Assembly (NCBI RefSeq): GCF_022376445.1
Contig: NW_025955134.1
Coordinates: forward strand, 1-64,000
From: Fomitopsis serialis
Lineage: Eukaryota > Basidiomycota > Agaricomycetes > Polyporales > Fomitopsidaceae
Direction: 5' to 3'
DNA: 64,000 nucleotides
Made by a program: the position numbers and the translations under genes. The stretch's first letter is position 1; the number at the start of each line of letters is the position of its first letter. This document shows positions 1-12,539 of the stretch, piece after piece. The notes under the pieces are model-generated. The model saw only the letters and a list, made by a program, of their open reading frames with translations. It was not told the DNA's origin and searched no databases.

Positions 1-2950
1 ATGCCAAGGCCAGGCTCAGGAGAGAAGGCCACCGCTATGAGCTCTTTCAATGGGTTCAAGCGCATCTGCGTGAGGTACTGCGCGGATTTGTCCACGGGCA
101 CTCTGCCATCAATGCGAAGCTCCTTGGAGGGTAACAAGGTTTGCCAAAGAGGCGAGCCGTCCTCCAGCGCCCGCCCACCAGACTGGCGAGCATTGAGTGA
201 TACGTCTTGAGCCATCGCTGAATCCAGTGGCATGCTCAGCTGCGATTGATACTTCAGTACGACGTCAGACTGATAGCATTGGGTTGTCACGCTTACCGTG
301 CCTGTCCATACTTTCGGAAGGGCTTCGAAAGCAGCACGCAGTCCCTCCGGACTGTTATCCACTGGTGGAGGAGCAGGTGGTTCCTCTTCGTCCTTGCCTA
401 GGAACATGTCGAAGTCCTGATCGTCGGCCGTCTCGCCCAGAGGGTGGGGCTCAACGGTGGGCTCCGACTCTCCATCCTGCATCGGCACATCCTGAAGCTC
501 AGTCGATTGCTCCTGCCCAGGGGAATCGCCTTTAGGAACCCATAACGCATTGAGATCAAACGACGGGCGCGACGTTAAATCAGGCTTCGCCGCGAACGGA
601 GACATCCCTGTGGATGGTGTCGGACCTGCAGCACCGGGAGGTGACAGACTTTGTGCGCCAGGGGAGTGCGCTTGGAACGGTGGCGGGGTATCCTCACCGA
701 AAGGCGTCGGTGTGGGTGCAGTAGCGGAAACATCGTTCGGAACGTCCTCGTCAATATTGATGAGGTCGGCAAGGTTCAGCTCGCCCTCTACAGGAGTCTG
801 GTAGTCCGACGCAGACGGTACGAACAGTGGATTCGCAGGAGGCCTGCCCATGCCAGGCACCCCCACATTGACATCTGTGTGCGAAGCATGCAAAGGAACA
901 GGAGGTGGGCCACCCCAAGTAGGAGTCTGTGGGACAACGGGAGACTCAGGCGGAACAGACCCCTGACCCTGCGTGCTCGCAGATCGCGCACGCTCAGCCT
1001 GGAGCCGCAAACGAGCCTGTCTTTCGCGCGCGATCCTGTCTTCCTCCTCCTGGTCCTCACGCGCACGCTCAACATCACGCGTAGCACCGTTGACATCCTC
1101 GATATTCTCAATACCCTTGTGCGTGATCTTCGCACGGGGAAGCGCCTGTTTCTTGAGGATAGAATGAGCCAGCGCTTCCTCTTCAGCATGCCTGATGGAC
1201 TGCTTTGTCTCTTCGTCAGCCAGCTCGGTAGAAGTCATTGTCGACAGTTCATTTGGCGCGAGGCTCGATGAAGCTATGCGCTTATGAAGTAGCACACGAT
1301 CAGGTTTGCTTAGATTAAATGTTAGCATCCTGAAACGCTCCCTGCACAGGTCATGTCAGTACGACCACAACTGCTTGTTGACAAACGACTCACTTATACT
1401 TGCTTCCCACGAAATGCTTCCCGTTCTTGTCAGTATCGGAATACAAGTTGAAGATACACTGCTCGAGGTCTGCAGCGAAATGTTTCGCAGTCATCTCCAG
1501 CTTCTCTTTCTCCTCATCGGTGAGATCTTCCTGCTTGGTGGGCTCTAGGTTACCCGAGGTGGCCTTCTTCCCGTCCAGGAAAGGGTGACGGAAGAAAATA
1601 GGACAGAATATCTCCTCGAGCTTGGTCAAGCAATACTTCCGCGCAGGATCGTCGCCCGAGGCTGACTTCGCACGCTTCGCGGGAGGCGCAGTGGCACTTG
1701 ATTGCTTACGCTTGGCCAGGGAACTCGTACCAGGAGATGCAGATTTGCGCACACCGCCCTCGTGCGTCACAGTGCTTGTACGACGCAATCGCTTCGGTGC
1801 TTTCTGTTTGGTGGGCGACCCATCGGAATCAGTGTCCGAGTTGGACGAGATCGATACCCTGCGTGTCCGACGCTGGAAAGCACAGGTGAGGATTGTTGGT
1901 GGCGAGGAGGTAACGATAGACACGCACCTTGACCGTCACTCTCGACTTCGACTCCTCCGCAACATACTCATCCCCGCTTCCATCATCCGACTCTGGAGAG
2001 TTCATATCGCTATCTCGCCCACTCTCCGGGCCGTCTTGCCTGGCCATCGGTGTTGCTTTCTGTCTTGTCCCGTCGCTGCTCTCTTCCAAGCCGTCCACAC
2101 CTTCCCAGTCCACTGCGAGAACCAACTATCAGTCACCGCCCGTGCACACATAACACCAAACACAACGAATGAGAAACATGTGGTACGACCCTCCTAATAT
2201 GCTCTGCAGGCAGTGCCCGTTAAGACAACGACCCCCGGTTGCTCAAGGAGCTTCCTTAGGCATTGCCTCACGACGGCAATCATGCAGTCGCCCCAGACGA
2301 GTGACACCGTACGACCTGCCTGACATCGAGAGGCCGACTTTGACTAGGCCACACACTTGCTCGTGCAGGGTACGCACGCGAACGCCACAACGGACACTAC
2401 CTACGCGCAACTAACTTGACGGTCTCTCAAGAGTGCGGGCACGGAGCACATGAGGGCAAAGTTACATGATGCGTAAACGAAGTACATGGACAGGCAAGAG
2501 AAACGAGAACCAGAATGCAGGCAACGCGCCCGTGTATTGAGCCGAAATACTCACTGATTGTCCGCAAGCCTGTACGTTCGTGGCACGAGGGGCATATGTA
2601 CGTTTCTGCTTGTGACACACGTTAGTCCTCGACGCTTGAACACAGGAAAAGCGACAACTTACGGACATCCTCCGCATCCCTCTCGGGAAGACTCACACAA
2701 CGAAAATGGTACCTAGAACGGCCCAGGAGTCAATCCACTGTCCATCGCGCGCACCTGCAGGTGCGTTCAAGGGCGACACGTACCATTCTCTGCACTCTTC
2801 GCATCTGATCATGGGCGATCCGTCATCCGGCTTCCGACACAGACAATGCACTTTGGACGCCTTACTCGTCGTCCGCGGTCTCTTGCTCTTCGGTTTGGCC
2901 ATGGCTACCTTCGCGTTTTCTTTATTGTCGACATCTTCCAGCTTAGACAT
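1..2950 (-). CDS. BYE1: Bye1-like transcription factor (PHD + TFIIS central + SPOC), 3' end outside window
   Basis: The reverse strand encodes a protein starting at 2950 with a Lys-rich N-terminus and a PHD finger (CLCRKPDDGSPMIRCEECREW, continued over an intron to WYHFRC and YICPSCHERTG). An acidic Ser-rich linker follows (about 1940-2112), then a TFIIS central-domain-like helical segment (about 1390-1620, with ARKYCLTKLEEIF and ADLEQCIFNLYSD, continuing as ERFRMLTFNLSKPD). A charged coiled stretch, a Pro-rich linker and the beginning of a SPOC domain (VWTGTV, near 340) come next; the SPOC end is cut by the window edge. PHD-TFSIIM-SPOC is the architecture of yeast Bye1, which binds H3K4me3 and RNA polymerase II. 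Introns sit near 2711-2783, about 2590-2660, a long one near 2113-2554, 1868-1922 and 1333-1392. Start chosen as the first ATG before the PHD finger. The family call is firm; the exact ortholog is inferred. Confidence 0.85.
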
Positions 2951-5236
2951 TGTGCCTTAGGGAATTGCGGCGTACGTAGAGTCTCCAGGTCAGCTTGAGG
3001 TCGTCGTTGGGAGGAGAGCACAGGAAAATGATTCACGTCGCCACAACCTCGGGAGTTCCCACGGTTCGCGTGACATCTTCTGCAACGCCGGGCGCCAAAA
3101 AGCTGTCGGGCCACTGAGTTTCACAGCTACTGGCGTTTTTCAGAAACATTCGTTGCCGGTGCGTTCAAGAAAGCTTTTCTACCATAACCTCGCTGCAGAC
3201 CCGATTTAGGCAACCAAGAACTGCTTGCAATGAGAGGTGTGTGCTTCTTTGAGCTGGACACGGTATTCATGAATTATCGCAGGCATCAGGACCCAGACTT
3301 CGGAGCAGCGAAGTCTTCACTGCAACTTGTACTCATTTTATGGAGTTAGGATGAGCGTCATGACAGATTCCTTGACTTCATATCAATGTGAGGTATCGAA
3401 GATTGCCACGAAGGGTCTTATCGTGTGAGTGGTACTTGACGTCTACACATGAGGCCTCGATGTTAATCTACTATGGCTCAAGGGGTCAGCACGCTTCAGT
3501 CTAACGCTTTGCTCACGTTGTCACCGAGCTGCCACCGGCATAGCTGAGACCTGAGAGTTGCGGGCTTGCCGTTCGTCCGACTCGGGATCGCAGATGCATC
3601 CTGGTATTTACACGACCGGTCTCGATCAGATCATCACTGGTGTGCCATATGCAGCGGTGGTGTCGGGGACGCACGGGTCTCAAGACCCACCGTCCAGACG
3701 TGGTCATTTGTCTCCTCTCTGGCTTCCATGAGATGGTCCAATGATTTCTGATATGGTGGCCGGCCGCCGATTGATCGTGGACGCAGGAGGTGTGAACAAT
3801 AATGTGGCTCGTGTTGAGGACTCGGGTGTGACTCTGGCAGGTTACTGACGGGGACGCAAGGCGGATTGTACATCGTAGTGGCCCTACGGTCAACCGGAAT
3901 CATCTTCGAGCGAACACGGTGAGTACGGAGATCCCTGGCGATTCGTTCCGGCTATTTGAAGAACGCGCAATTTCAGAGTCACTCACCTGGCTGCAATCGA
4001 GACCCTTATCCAGGCATATGTTCCCTTCCTTACCCCGTGTCGCCGGCAAAGCTTGTTCTTGTGCCACAAAGGTGAGTTGATCTTCAGACGGGTCGGCAGC
4101 CCCGACGGAATCCGCCCCGCGGTCCCACTGCGGTATAAGGAGACCGTGAGTTGGCTTTCACAAGAGCTCATGGGAGGGCCCCTCCAGCACAGAGGTGTCC
4201 CTTGTTGGATGTAATACGGTGATGTATGTATGTGGCCATGATATTGCGAGGAGAGTTATAGCTGTGATGGACTGCCTCGAGGAGCACCAAGGACCGTCTT
4301 ATTGCCGGCAGAGGGTCGGCAGCCTGTATATCACCGTTTCGAGGCACAGCATTTATGATTTGTCTGACATGTCCTGCTATTCCGTCATGACCTCCGTCAT
4401 AGCCTGTCCGCACCAAGAAGAGTACATTCAGACGTCCGAGCGGGGCCCCCTATCAGCGAGTGGCTCGACCGTCGACCTGGCATCGCACCTGGTTCCGACT
4501 CTTGCAATCGCTGAACTCGCTGTCGAGAACTTCACGAGAACAGACCGTATACGCATTCGCGTATGTGCGGAACGAAAGAGAGTTGGTCTAGCCATTCAGA
4601 ATCGAGATACACGACTGTCGGTGATAAGCAAGCCAAAGCTTACTAGGAGAAATAACCCGCGATGTATTGATAGCGTATTGATAGCTTAGTAGCGCCAATA
4701 TGATTGAATATCGGCCGGTGGCTATCGGCAAAATGGGCGCCCAGGGCCAAAGTGCCGGCTTCCAGCACGAGGTCGTTGTAGCGACCTCTTCGCCAACGAC
4801 CACCAGGATATTCGCTCGTTTCTTTCCTACGTTCCGCTCCTCGTCCATAGCTCCTCGTCCATACCGTCCGTTCGCGGCGCTATCCTGTCGTTGAACGAGG
4901 AGTCTAACACGCTCTACCCCGACGCGGTTGCACTAACCGCTCGCCGGCACTCGTGAACGCGCACCGTCTTCCGCCACCAGCGGCACCACAAAGCCTCTAC
5001 GTTCCATCGCCTGTCATTGATGGGAAACACGGAAACGATTGTCCCCGAGGGATCACATTGGCACTGACAGTGGTTGCAATTGTACGTGTTCTCCATAGTC
5101 GCGTTGCACTACCTCCCGCTCGCCATTCCTGGTGAGTACCTTACGGCCTTATGTCCTCCATTGCGGTTCTTACTATCTTTCCTAGTCTCGAGGCTCATTT
5201 CTACATCCACTGCGCCCCTATACTGTACGATTTCAC
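2951..5236. other. Intergenic, no supported gene
   Basis: About 2.3 kb between the divergent Bye1-like gene and the kinase gene. Only short, unrelated open frames occur (longest about 164 codons at 4195-4689) and none reads like a known protein family or shows a consistent exon-intron pattern. The segment must hold both promoters. A non-coding RNA or degenerate gene cannot be excluded. Confidence 0.5.
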
Positions 5237-8200
5237 ATGGCGGCAGCCGTATTAACTTCTTCCAAGCTGTCCATCTCGAACCCTTTCCAGATGGCTTCCC
5301 ACAAGCGCCCCGACCCGGCATCGCCCCCTCTGCCTGCGGCCGCCTCCTCGTCGAAGGTGCACTTGTCGTCGCAGCCCTCCTCGTCAGCTGGACACCATGA
5401 CGCGCCGCCCAAGACATTCAAGCGCCTGCGTTCCTCATTGGAGCAGAGCATCCGGACGGCGACGCGGTCCAAGGCGAAGATGAGCGCTCCGGTGGACGAG
5501 AACGGCACCATCGCCCCGAGCGAAGACCGGGACAATGGCAAAGGTAAGGAGCGTGCGTCCGAGGAGCACCTGTCCGACGAGAAGAGCAAGTCCAGATCGA
5601 GGATGCTATCTAAGGTTTCATTTCGGAGACCAGCCGCGAGAGAATCGCAACCCCCTGCGCCCCCACCACCTGTCCCCGGCGCAGGGCAGGGAGCCGCACG
5701 AGCAGAGAGAGACCGGGACAAGGACAAAGCGCGCGTGGCCGGCAATGTCAGCTTCCTCGCACCTTCTCTTCGACAAGCATCCATGTCCTCGCCAACGTTG
5801 CCTATACCCTCTGCGTATACCCAGCCATTTGCGCTCCCCAGCGGCTCGACATCCAACGTCGCAGCGCTGGTATCGCCTCCACGTGAACGTGCTCGTAGAT
5901 CCGAGTCTGGTGGCCTCAGCACAAGAAACATCAGTGGACCCCAACCGCTCGCGTCTCGCCGCGATCCGCGGGCTAGTGGCGGTGCGGGATCGCCGCGAGA
6001 GGGCAGGAGACCTCCACCGCTGTCGCTGTCTTCACGCGGCAGCAATTCGCCCGGGCCAGAAACACCAACGCGACGATCCCGAGACGCGACGAGATCGCCA
6101 GAGCCCTCGTCACCGACACCCCGGGGGCTCGCTGCCAGTTCGTCGCGAAGAGCAGCGGCTAGTGCTAGCCATCTGCCGCTGAACAGCACCCCCAGTCCGC
6201 CCGTATCGCCTACCCTACGACCGCTTAGTCCTTCCCGTGCACGGTCGACATCGCGCACGCCCACTCGGACTGGTCCATCGGCATCCTCGTCTCACCTCCC
6301 CCTAGCTTCGTCTTCATCCTCTACGTCAGCGCGAAGACCATCAGTGGATACCGCGCGCCCCTCACTGGAAGCGCGAAGGCCTTCTGTGGACACCCCGCGA
6401 CCGTCATTCGAAGCGCGGAGACCGTCCGTAGACGCTCGCCGGCCATCCGTCGAGGCACGCAAGACCTCACTCGATCTGAATAGGTCGTCGCTGGAAGGCA
6501 GGAGACCCTCGCTGGACCGTGCCGGGTCACCTGTCACGCCCACCCGACCCCGCGCTCTCTCGCCGACTCAGCGCAACATCACGCCGAACTACTACCAGAA
6601 CAGGCTGCTCAACGCGTCAACGACTTCGCTCGGGGGATCCTCAAACCCTGAGCATCGGGAGCAGATCCGGGCCGCGTCGTCATATCTCTGCAAGGAAATG
6701 TTGAAGCCGCCATCCAGGCTGAACGACTCGAGCCTGCAACCGCGGGAGTGGGAGGAGGTGGAGATGCGCATGCGGAGTTTGGCCAGATTAGAGAGGGTTT
6801 GGGGGAAGAGCGGGGGCGGGATGGGTAGTTCTTCCCAGTTGAGTTCGGCAGGCGGTTTGAGCTCGAGCGGGCTCAGTGCTAGTGGAGAGGAGAGGGAAAG
6901 GCGATTGTTGACTGAGGCTCTGAGAGATGGCTATGTTCTCTGCCAGTACGTTGTTCACTCACCTTCGATCCCATGGGCCGTGTCTTATTGTTGACAATTC
7001 TATCTCCGAACAGACTCATGAACAAGCTTTTTCCGGGCACCATCTCTCGCGTGGATCCAAAGGAGGACGGGGTAGCGCGGTCGTCTAATGTCACCCGTTT
7101 CCTAGCAGCCTGCACTTCTGTCGGTGTATCATCAGAGGATCTCTTCGGCCGAGACGATCTCACCATAGCGAACGCGGAGTCCCTAGCCCAAGTCGCTCGT
7201 ACAGTCCTTGCTTTGCAACGACACGCGGAGTTCCCGTCCCCCGACAAGTCCAGGTACATCCAGGGCGGCGTAGGACAGGGACCATATAGTGCGGGGGGCG
7301 GCTCGCGTGCTGCTTCGTCGACGCCGAATCTCACCTTCGCTCAGATGCAGCGCTCAACCTCGCCTGTCACGCCGCACTCGCCAACTGGGAGGAAACGCTG
7401 GAGCCCGCCGCAACCGTTGCCGACGCTTCGCTCAGCGAGTCCTGCGGAAGACGGCTCTGGGTCAGGCGGTTCCTCGGGAGGGAAGACGGTTGGCAATGGC
7501 CACGCAAACCACGGTGGGGAGAGCGACCTTGAGTTTGACGAGGTCCCTCCCATCATGTCTCCCCCACCACGATCTCCTCTTCGTCCAAGACCGAGTGTCG
7601 ACCGCACCTCCGTAGCAGACTCGACACGCGCCTCCGTCGGCGACTCCGTGCGAGCGTCTGTGGCCGATTCAATAGCTGCTTCTCCGATACGGCAATCCCA
7701 GGCATCCACCATGACGGACACCACTGCCTTTTCGAGCCTGCTGGAGGTGCAGAGGACCACCAGTACGGGACAGAACAAGTTTGGAACCATTCGCACGGTC
7801 ACTACTGAAGCCACGTCTGTCGACGCGAGCGAGACACCCTCATTCACGTTTGCAGAGGGTAAGGCGATGGCCGCGACCTTGTTTGAGGAGCCGGCTCGAA
7901 GACGAAGCGGCGAGACACCCACCAGGCCATCCCGCGAGCGACGTCCGAGTGAAACCGTGCCCGTTGACTTGGCCAGAGTTGCGGAGGAGACAGAGGAGGG
8001 TTCATCGAGTTCGAAGAGCAAATCCAGGAGCGGAGTGTCCCTCAGCAAGCCAGAGCAGGATCGCGAGCCAAGCCCACAGAAAGCGTCCCCCATAAAATTG
8101 GGCAAAGGCAAGTGGCCGGATGACTTTATAGATGCATTCCAGGCCCCGAAGTCCTCCATTCTTGATGGGGACGAGTTCGGCGTCTATGAACCCGTCACAC

Positions 8201-10980
8201 CCATTTCCTCGTCACCTCCCCGCAAGTTGGCTATTGTCGGCGCTTCGAGGCCTGACGCAAGCGTCGAGTCCCTGCCACAGTTCCCTCGGCGTCCGACCCA
8301 TCGTGCGAGACACAGCGTCGATACTCCTGGCCTTCTGCCGAAGGATCAGGTGTTGTTCAGAGACGCCAGTCCAGACGGCGGGCCTCCATCCCCTAGGATC
8401 GTCTTGCGACGTAGCAGTACGCGCACTGGGGCCCAACGAAATGGCGTCTACGTACCTCGGAGCGACTCTCGCTCTCAAGAGAGCGACACGCGCGTACCAT
8501 TTCCACGATCTGTCTCCGCCGAACATGCCCCCGCTTTTGCCCAGGATCACTCGGGCGAATCCACTCCCGCAGGTTCGTCGACGACGTCCAAGCCGGGCTC
8601 ACCTGGTCCTCATGACAGGCCTCGACAACCTCGCGGTCGCTTCCAAAGCGAGATTGACGGGGCCAGTTCGCGCAGAAAGCCCCGTCCCAACTCGTACGAC
8701 GAGCTCGGTGCTAAGCCTCGTCGGTCAAGATATGAGAGTATGGTGAACCTGGGGGTCGTGACAAGCAACGCGAGTGCCAGCGACATCCTCACGAGAGACC
8801 CTTACGAAGGCAGCGCTGTTCGGCAGACGCTGGTTGTTAGAGAAGACGGCAAGCCGCCGACTCAGTTCGTACGTATTCGAAGTCCTCTGTGTCTGCTCCC
8901 GTAACTTAACGTTGGCACTAAAGCAACTCGGGAACTGTATCGGGCGAGGTCAATTCGGTGCTGTTTATCGGGCCCTGAACCTAAACACAGGACAGATGGT
9001 GGCGGTCAAGAGGATTCGTCTCGAGGGTCTCAAAGAGGACGAAATCAAGCAGCTCATGAAAGAGGTCGATCTCGTCAAGAGCTTATCTCACCCGAGTATC
9101 GTCAAATACGAGGGCATGGCGAGGGATACCGACTCCCTGAGCATCGTTCTTGAGTACGTACTGATCAGCGCTGTTAGACAGCCATTCTCACGCTGTATAT
9201 AGGTACGCAGAGAACGGTTCGCTAGGCCAGACACTGAAGGCGTTTGGCAAACTCAACGAGCGTCTTGTGGCCGGCTATGTGGTCAAGATCCTAGAGGGTC
9301 TGCACTATCTTCATCAAAGCGATGTGGTCCACTGCGATCTGAAGGCGGCTAACATCCTCACTACCAAGACCGGGAATGTCAAGCTCTCGGACTTCGGGGT
9401 CTCGCTCAATCTGCGAGCAATGGAACGCGAGATGAAGGACGTGGCGGGGACGCCGAACTGGATGGCTCCCGAGGTTATCGAACTGAAGGGCGCTTCTACG
9501 AAGTCCGACATTTGGTCGCTTGCTTGCACGGTCATCGAGCTTCTCACAGGGCGTCCCCCTTACTCAGAGATCGCAAACAGCATGTCTGGTATGTCTATGT
9601 CCTGCTGCGTACCTGATCCGTATTGATCGTTCTCTCAGTCATGTTTCGTATCGTCGAGGACTCCATGCCACCCCTGCCGGACGGGTGTTCGCAGTCGCTG
9701 CAGGATTTCTTGAGACAGTGCTTCCACAAAGACCCGACGAAGCGACCGAGTGCCGAAGAGCTGTGTGAGCATGAGTGGCTGAAGAAAAACTGGGCTATCC
9801 ACAACAAGGTGCGTGGTGTTACGTACCCGACGTTTACAGCTCCCTGACGGTTTTGTAGGAGTTGCGGCCTCAAGATAGCATTCCTTTCTTGCGTCGCGTC
9901 TCTGCCGACTATCACGCGCAAAAGGCGGACGTTATGCGATATCTCGCCGGTGTTGAGATGCCCGAACGTCTAGAGTCAGATAGAGCGTCTCCAGCATTGT
10001 CGTCGTCTCCCGACAAGCGGCCACGCGTCGACGTGTCACCTGCAACACGTAGACCTTCCAACGATCCTGATCATTTTTCACCACGCGAGCACTCCTTTGT
10101 ACGAACCACCTTCGGCAAGCGTACGTCCAGTTTATTTTCATATACCACCAAAGTGTCTAACGTACTGTCACAGCTGTCATATGCCGCGTATGTAACCAAG
10201 GAGTGAAGAAAAGTGCTGTTCTTTGTGAACAATGCAGTCTTATCTGCCATGCGAAATGTGCTCCGAATGCACCGCCAACCTGCGATTTACGAGCACAGCT
10301 GCTTCTATACGCACAGTACGCGGAGACTGGTAGTCCGACTGGCCAATACAGCAACCCCATGGAGCTCCTCGAGGCACTTCAGGCAAACGGACCCCTCAGT
10401 CCTGTTTCCGATGGCAGTGACGTTACCCCCAGAACCAGTTTCGATACGCCTAGCTCGCCTTCTCCTATTCCTATGGGCGGCGCTGTTCACCCACCTAGCG
10501 CATACAAAGTGCTCGCAGCGTTCAAGCGCTCGAAGTCCTTCCTGACCGAACATTCGGACAAATCCTCTCCTGCCCCTTCATCATCACCTTCTTCTCCCCG
10601 CCTCCCGTACCCTCTGATCGTCGTCAGATATCGCGCAAGCGTTCTGTTCTGACGAAGCGCAAGTCCGAGGGCAAGGAGCGACCGCTCTCTATTTCCAGCA
10701 GCAGCACGGGCCCCAATACCTCGAGCATGCGAAGCGCCGTGACGGCCACAGAAAGCATGGCTAGCACGCAGCGAGGATCAACGCGGACCATGGCCACGGG
10801 GACGGACCCACACGGCCTCCGAACCAGTCTGATTCAGGTTCTCGCAGATGACCGGCTATTCCATCCTCTCTTCCGCTGCTACAGATCAGGAGGAGGGCAG
10901 AGTTCCGGGAGACCTCTCCAGGAGCGGTCGACGCCGCGATCGAGATTCGAAGTCGAGCAACGGCTGCTCGGTGCAGTGAT
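5237..10980 (+). CDS. CH-domain / STE11-like (Cdc7/Cdc15-type) protein kinase with C1 zinc finger
   Basis: Large multi-exon protein. Order of parts: a Ser/Pro/Arg-rich disordered N-terminus (5237-6640), including tandem RRPS-type repeats; a calponin-homology-like segment (QIRAASSYLCKEMLKPPSRL, then LTEALRDGYVLCQ, intron, LMNKLFPGTI, NVTRFLAACTSVGV, about 6660-7230); a long Ser-rich linker (7290-8860); and a protein kinase domain from about 8925. The kinase shows GRGQFGAVY, VAVKRI, HCDLKAANIL, DFGVSL, GTPNWMAPEV and DIWSLACTVIELLTG. A C1-type zinc finger follows near 10170-10290 (ICRVC, LCEQC, ICHAKC). The kinase most resembles the septation-network Cdc7/SepH group (family knowledge). After about 10600 the frame breaks at a C-run and twice more; read through, the protein ends at the TGA at 10978-10980 with residues CSVQ. 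Start could instead be 5291. Kinase identity is sure; role in septation is inferred. Confidence 0.87.
6331..6525 (+). repeat. Tandem RRPS-(V/L/F)-(D/E) coding repeat in kinase N-terminus
   Basis: About ten degenerate copies of a 6-7 codon unit of the form A-R-R-P-S-V-D/E follow each other, as RRPSVDTARPSLEARRPSV and similar runs. Each unit carries an R-x-x-S basophilic phosphorylation consensus. Copies differ mainly at third positions, so the array is old or selected at protein level rather than a fresh DNA expansion. Confidence 0.8.
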
Positions 10981-12539
10981 TTATTCATCTCCGTCTCATT
11001 TATTTGCGTGCACGCTGCTCACCCGGACGACTTATACACGTGTACTCTGTACTGCATGGTCTCATTGCATTTACGCTCGTTGCATCGTCATGGGACTCGA
11101 CATTTTACTCCGCATTTCGTACTGCATATATTGCCCCCCTTCGCGTAATATGCCATGTCAGGCACCTCGACGTCCTCACCTCATTATACCTTGTCTTTAT
11201 CATTAAGAGCTGCTCAGTATTACTTTGACGTTGTCGTAGTACAATGTGTGTACCAACAAGCGTGTCGCATGTCACATGTATACGAGAATACATAGGTTGA
11301 TATGCACTACTTCCATGAAAGTTCGAACACTGTTTAGACATGTGCAGTCTTGGTAAGTCTGGCACTCAAGCATCACTACTATTGATCTCGGACTGCCAAC
11401 CTCTCACCGCACGGACACCAGCTCGACGAGACGTTCCAGTCATGATTTAGACGCCGGTTCGTACCTTGTCTGAGTTGTCCACGACTAACTGGTCAACAGT
11501 TCAACTTGCACACAGTCCGTCTTGGGGCAATACCGCTACGTAGTATACATAGCGCCGCTATGTTGTGTGATCAGTGCATCTGGTTCTACCAAACTGCACA
11601 CCACTGTACGTTCCACAAGTACAATTATGCATACTTACCTTGACTCGGATGTTTGCCTGCGACGGCGATTTACATGCTGCTTGGCAGGCGAAGAGTGTCT
11701 GTGTGCAATGTTCTGTCGGCAAGTCGTCCTCTTCTCCGAGTCAGTGGACCAGGTAAAGTTCTCCCAAAATAGCCTTCTCAGCTCTTCTCTAGCAGCTCAA
11801 CTAATGCGTCCTCACGGTATGTCCGAACTGTCCCCTATCTTCCGCGGCTACATGTCTATCATTCTATGGACGTACAATGTAGTGCGTGATTCTGACTATC
11901 TTCAGGCATTACTGACAGACGGATTTCCTTGGTATAGGCAAGAGCGCCAATTGCCTGGGTGCTGCGGAAATACGTTCACCAGAGCAGATTTGCTCCCGGG
12001 ATCCCCAAGATCGCAAGTTCCGAATCTGCATCCCACATGGTGCACTTGCCTGTCATATCGCGCAATGCAAGCCAAGGAACATATGCAGGATGCCCACCGC
12101 CGCGGCCCGAGGTGGAAGTTGCGCTTCCTGTGGATTTAGTAGGTAAGTCTTTGCTTCAGTAAAGTCTTCTCCTGTTATCCCTCATGTCCAGTACCGATAG
12201 AAGACCGTATCACGAGGTGGATGAGCGGCGTACCAATTCGCAAGTAAACCTCAATGTAGTTTATCGACATTATCGGCCCAATTCCTCGGTCTTCTCGAGG
12301 TGAATCCCTATCCGAGTCGCGCATTAGCACGCGATGCGTCTTCTGTAGCCTCCGAGTACCTCGCCTTATGGACCGCCCTTCTGGAATGTGTGCTCCAAGA
12401 TCCGGAGCAGGCACAGAACGCCTTGGATTCCCGCCGTTAAAAAGCTCTACGTAGTGGAGAAGCGAGGCGTCGCCTGTCTTGGTTCGGCAGGACACTCTCC
12501 AACTGTAGGACGGCTGAACGCGTCTCTGGATCCGCTCGC
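10981..12539. other. Intergenic, unresolved
   Basis: Between the kinase stop and the likely start of the OPT gene. Open frames are short and not recognisable. Stretches near 11950-12260 contain splice-like signals and could be 5' exons of the OPT gene or a small separate gene, but the single-base losses common in this part of the window prevent a firm reading. Confidence 0.4.

Noticed and set aside
4195..4689. 164-codon open frame between the Bye1-like gene and the kinase
   Set aside because: Composition typical of chance frames, no domain motif, no splice pattern.
5237..6264. Long reverse-strand open frame of 343 codons
   Set aside because: Antisense shadow of the GC-rich kinase N-terminus.
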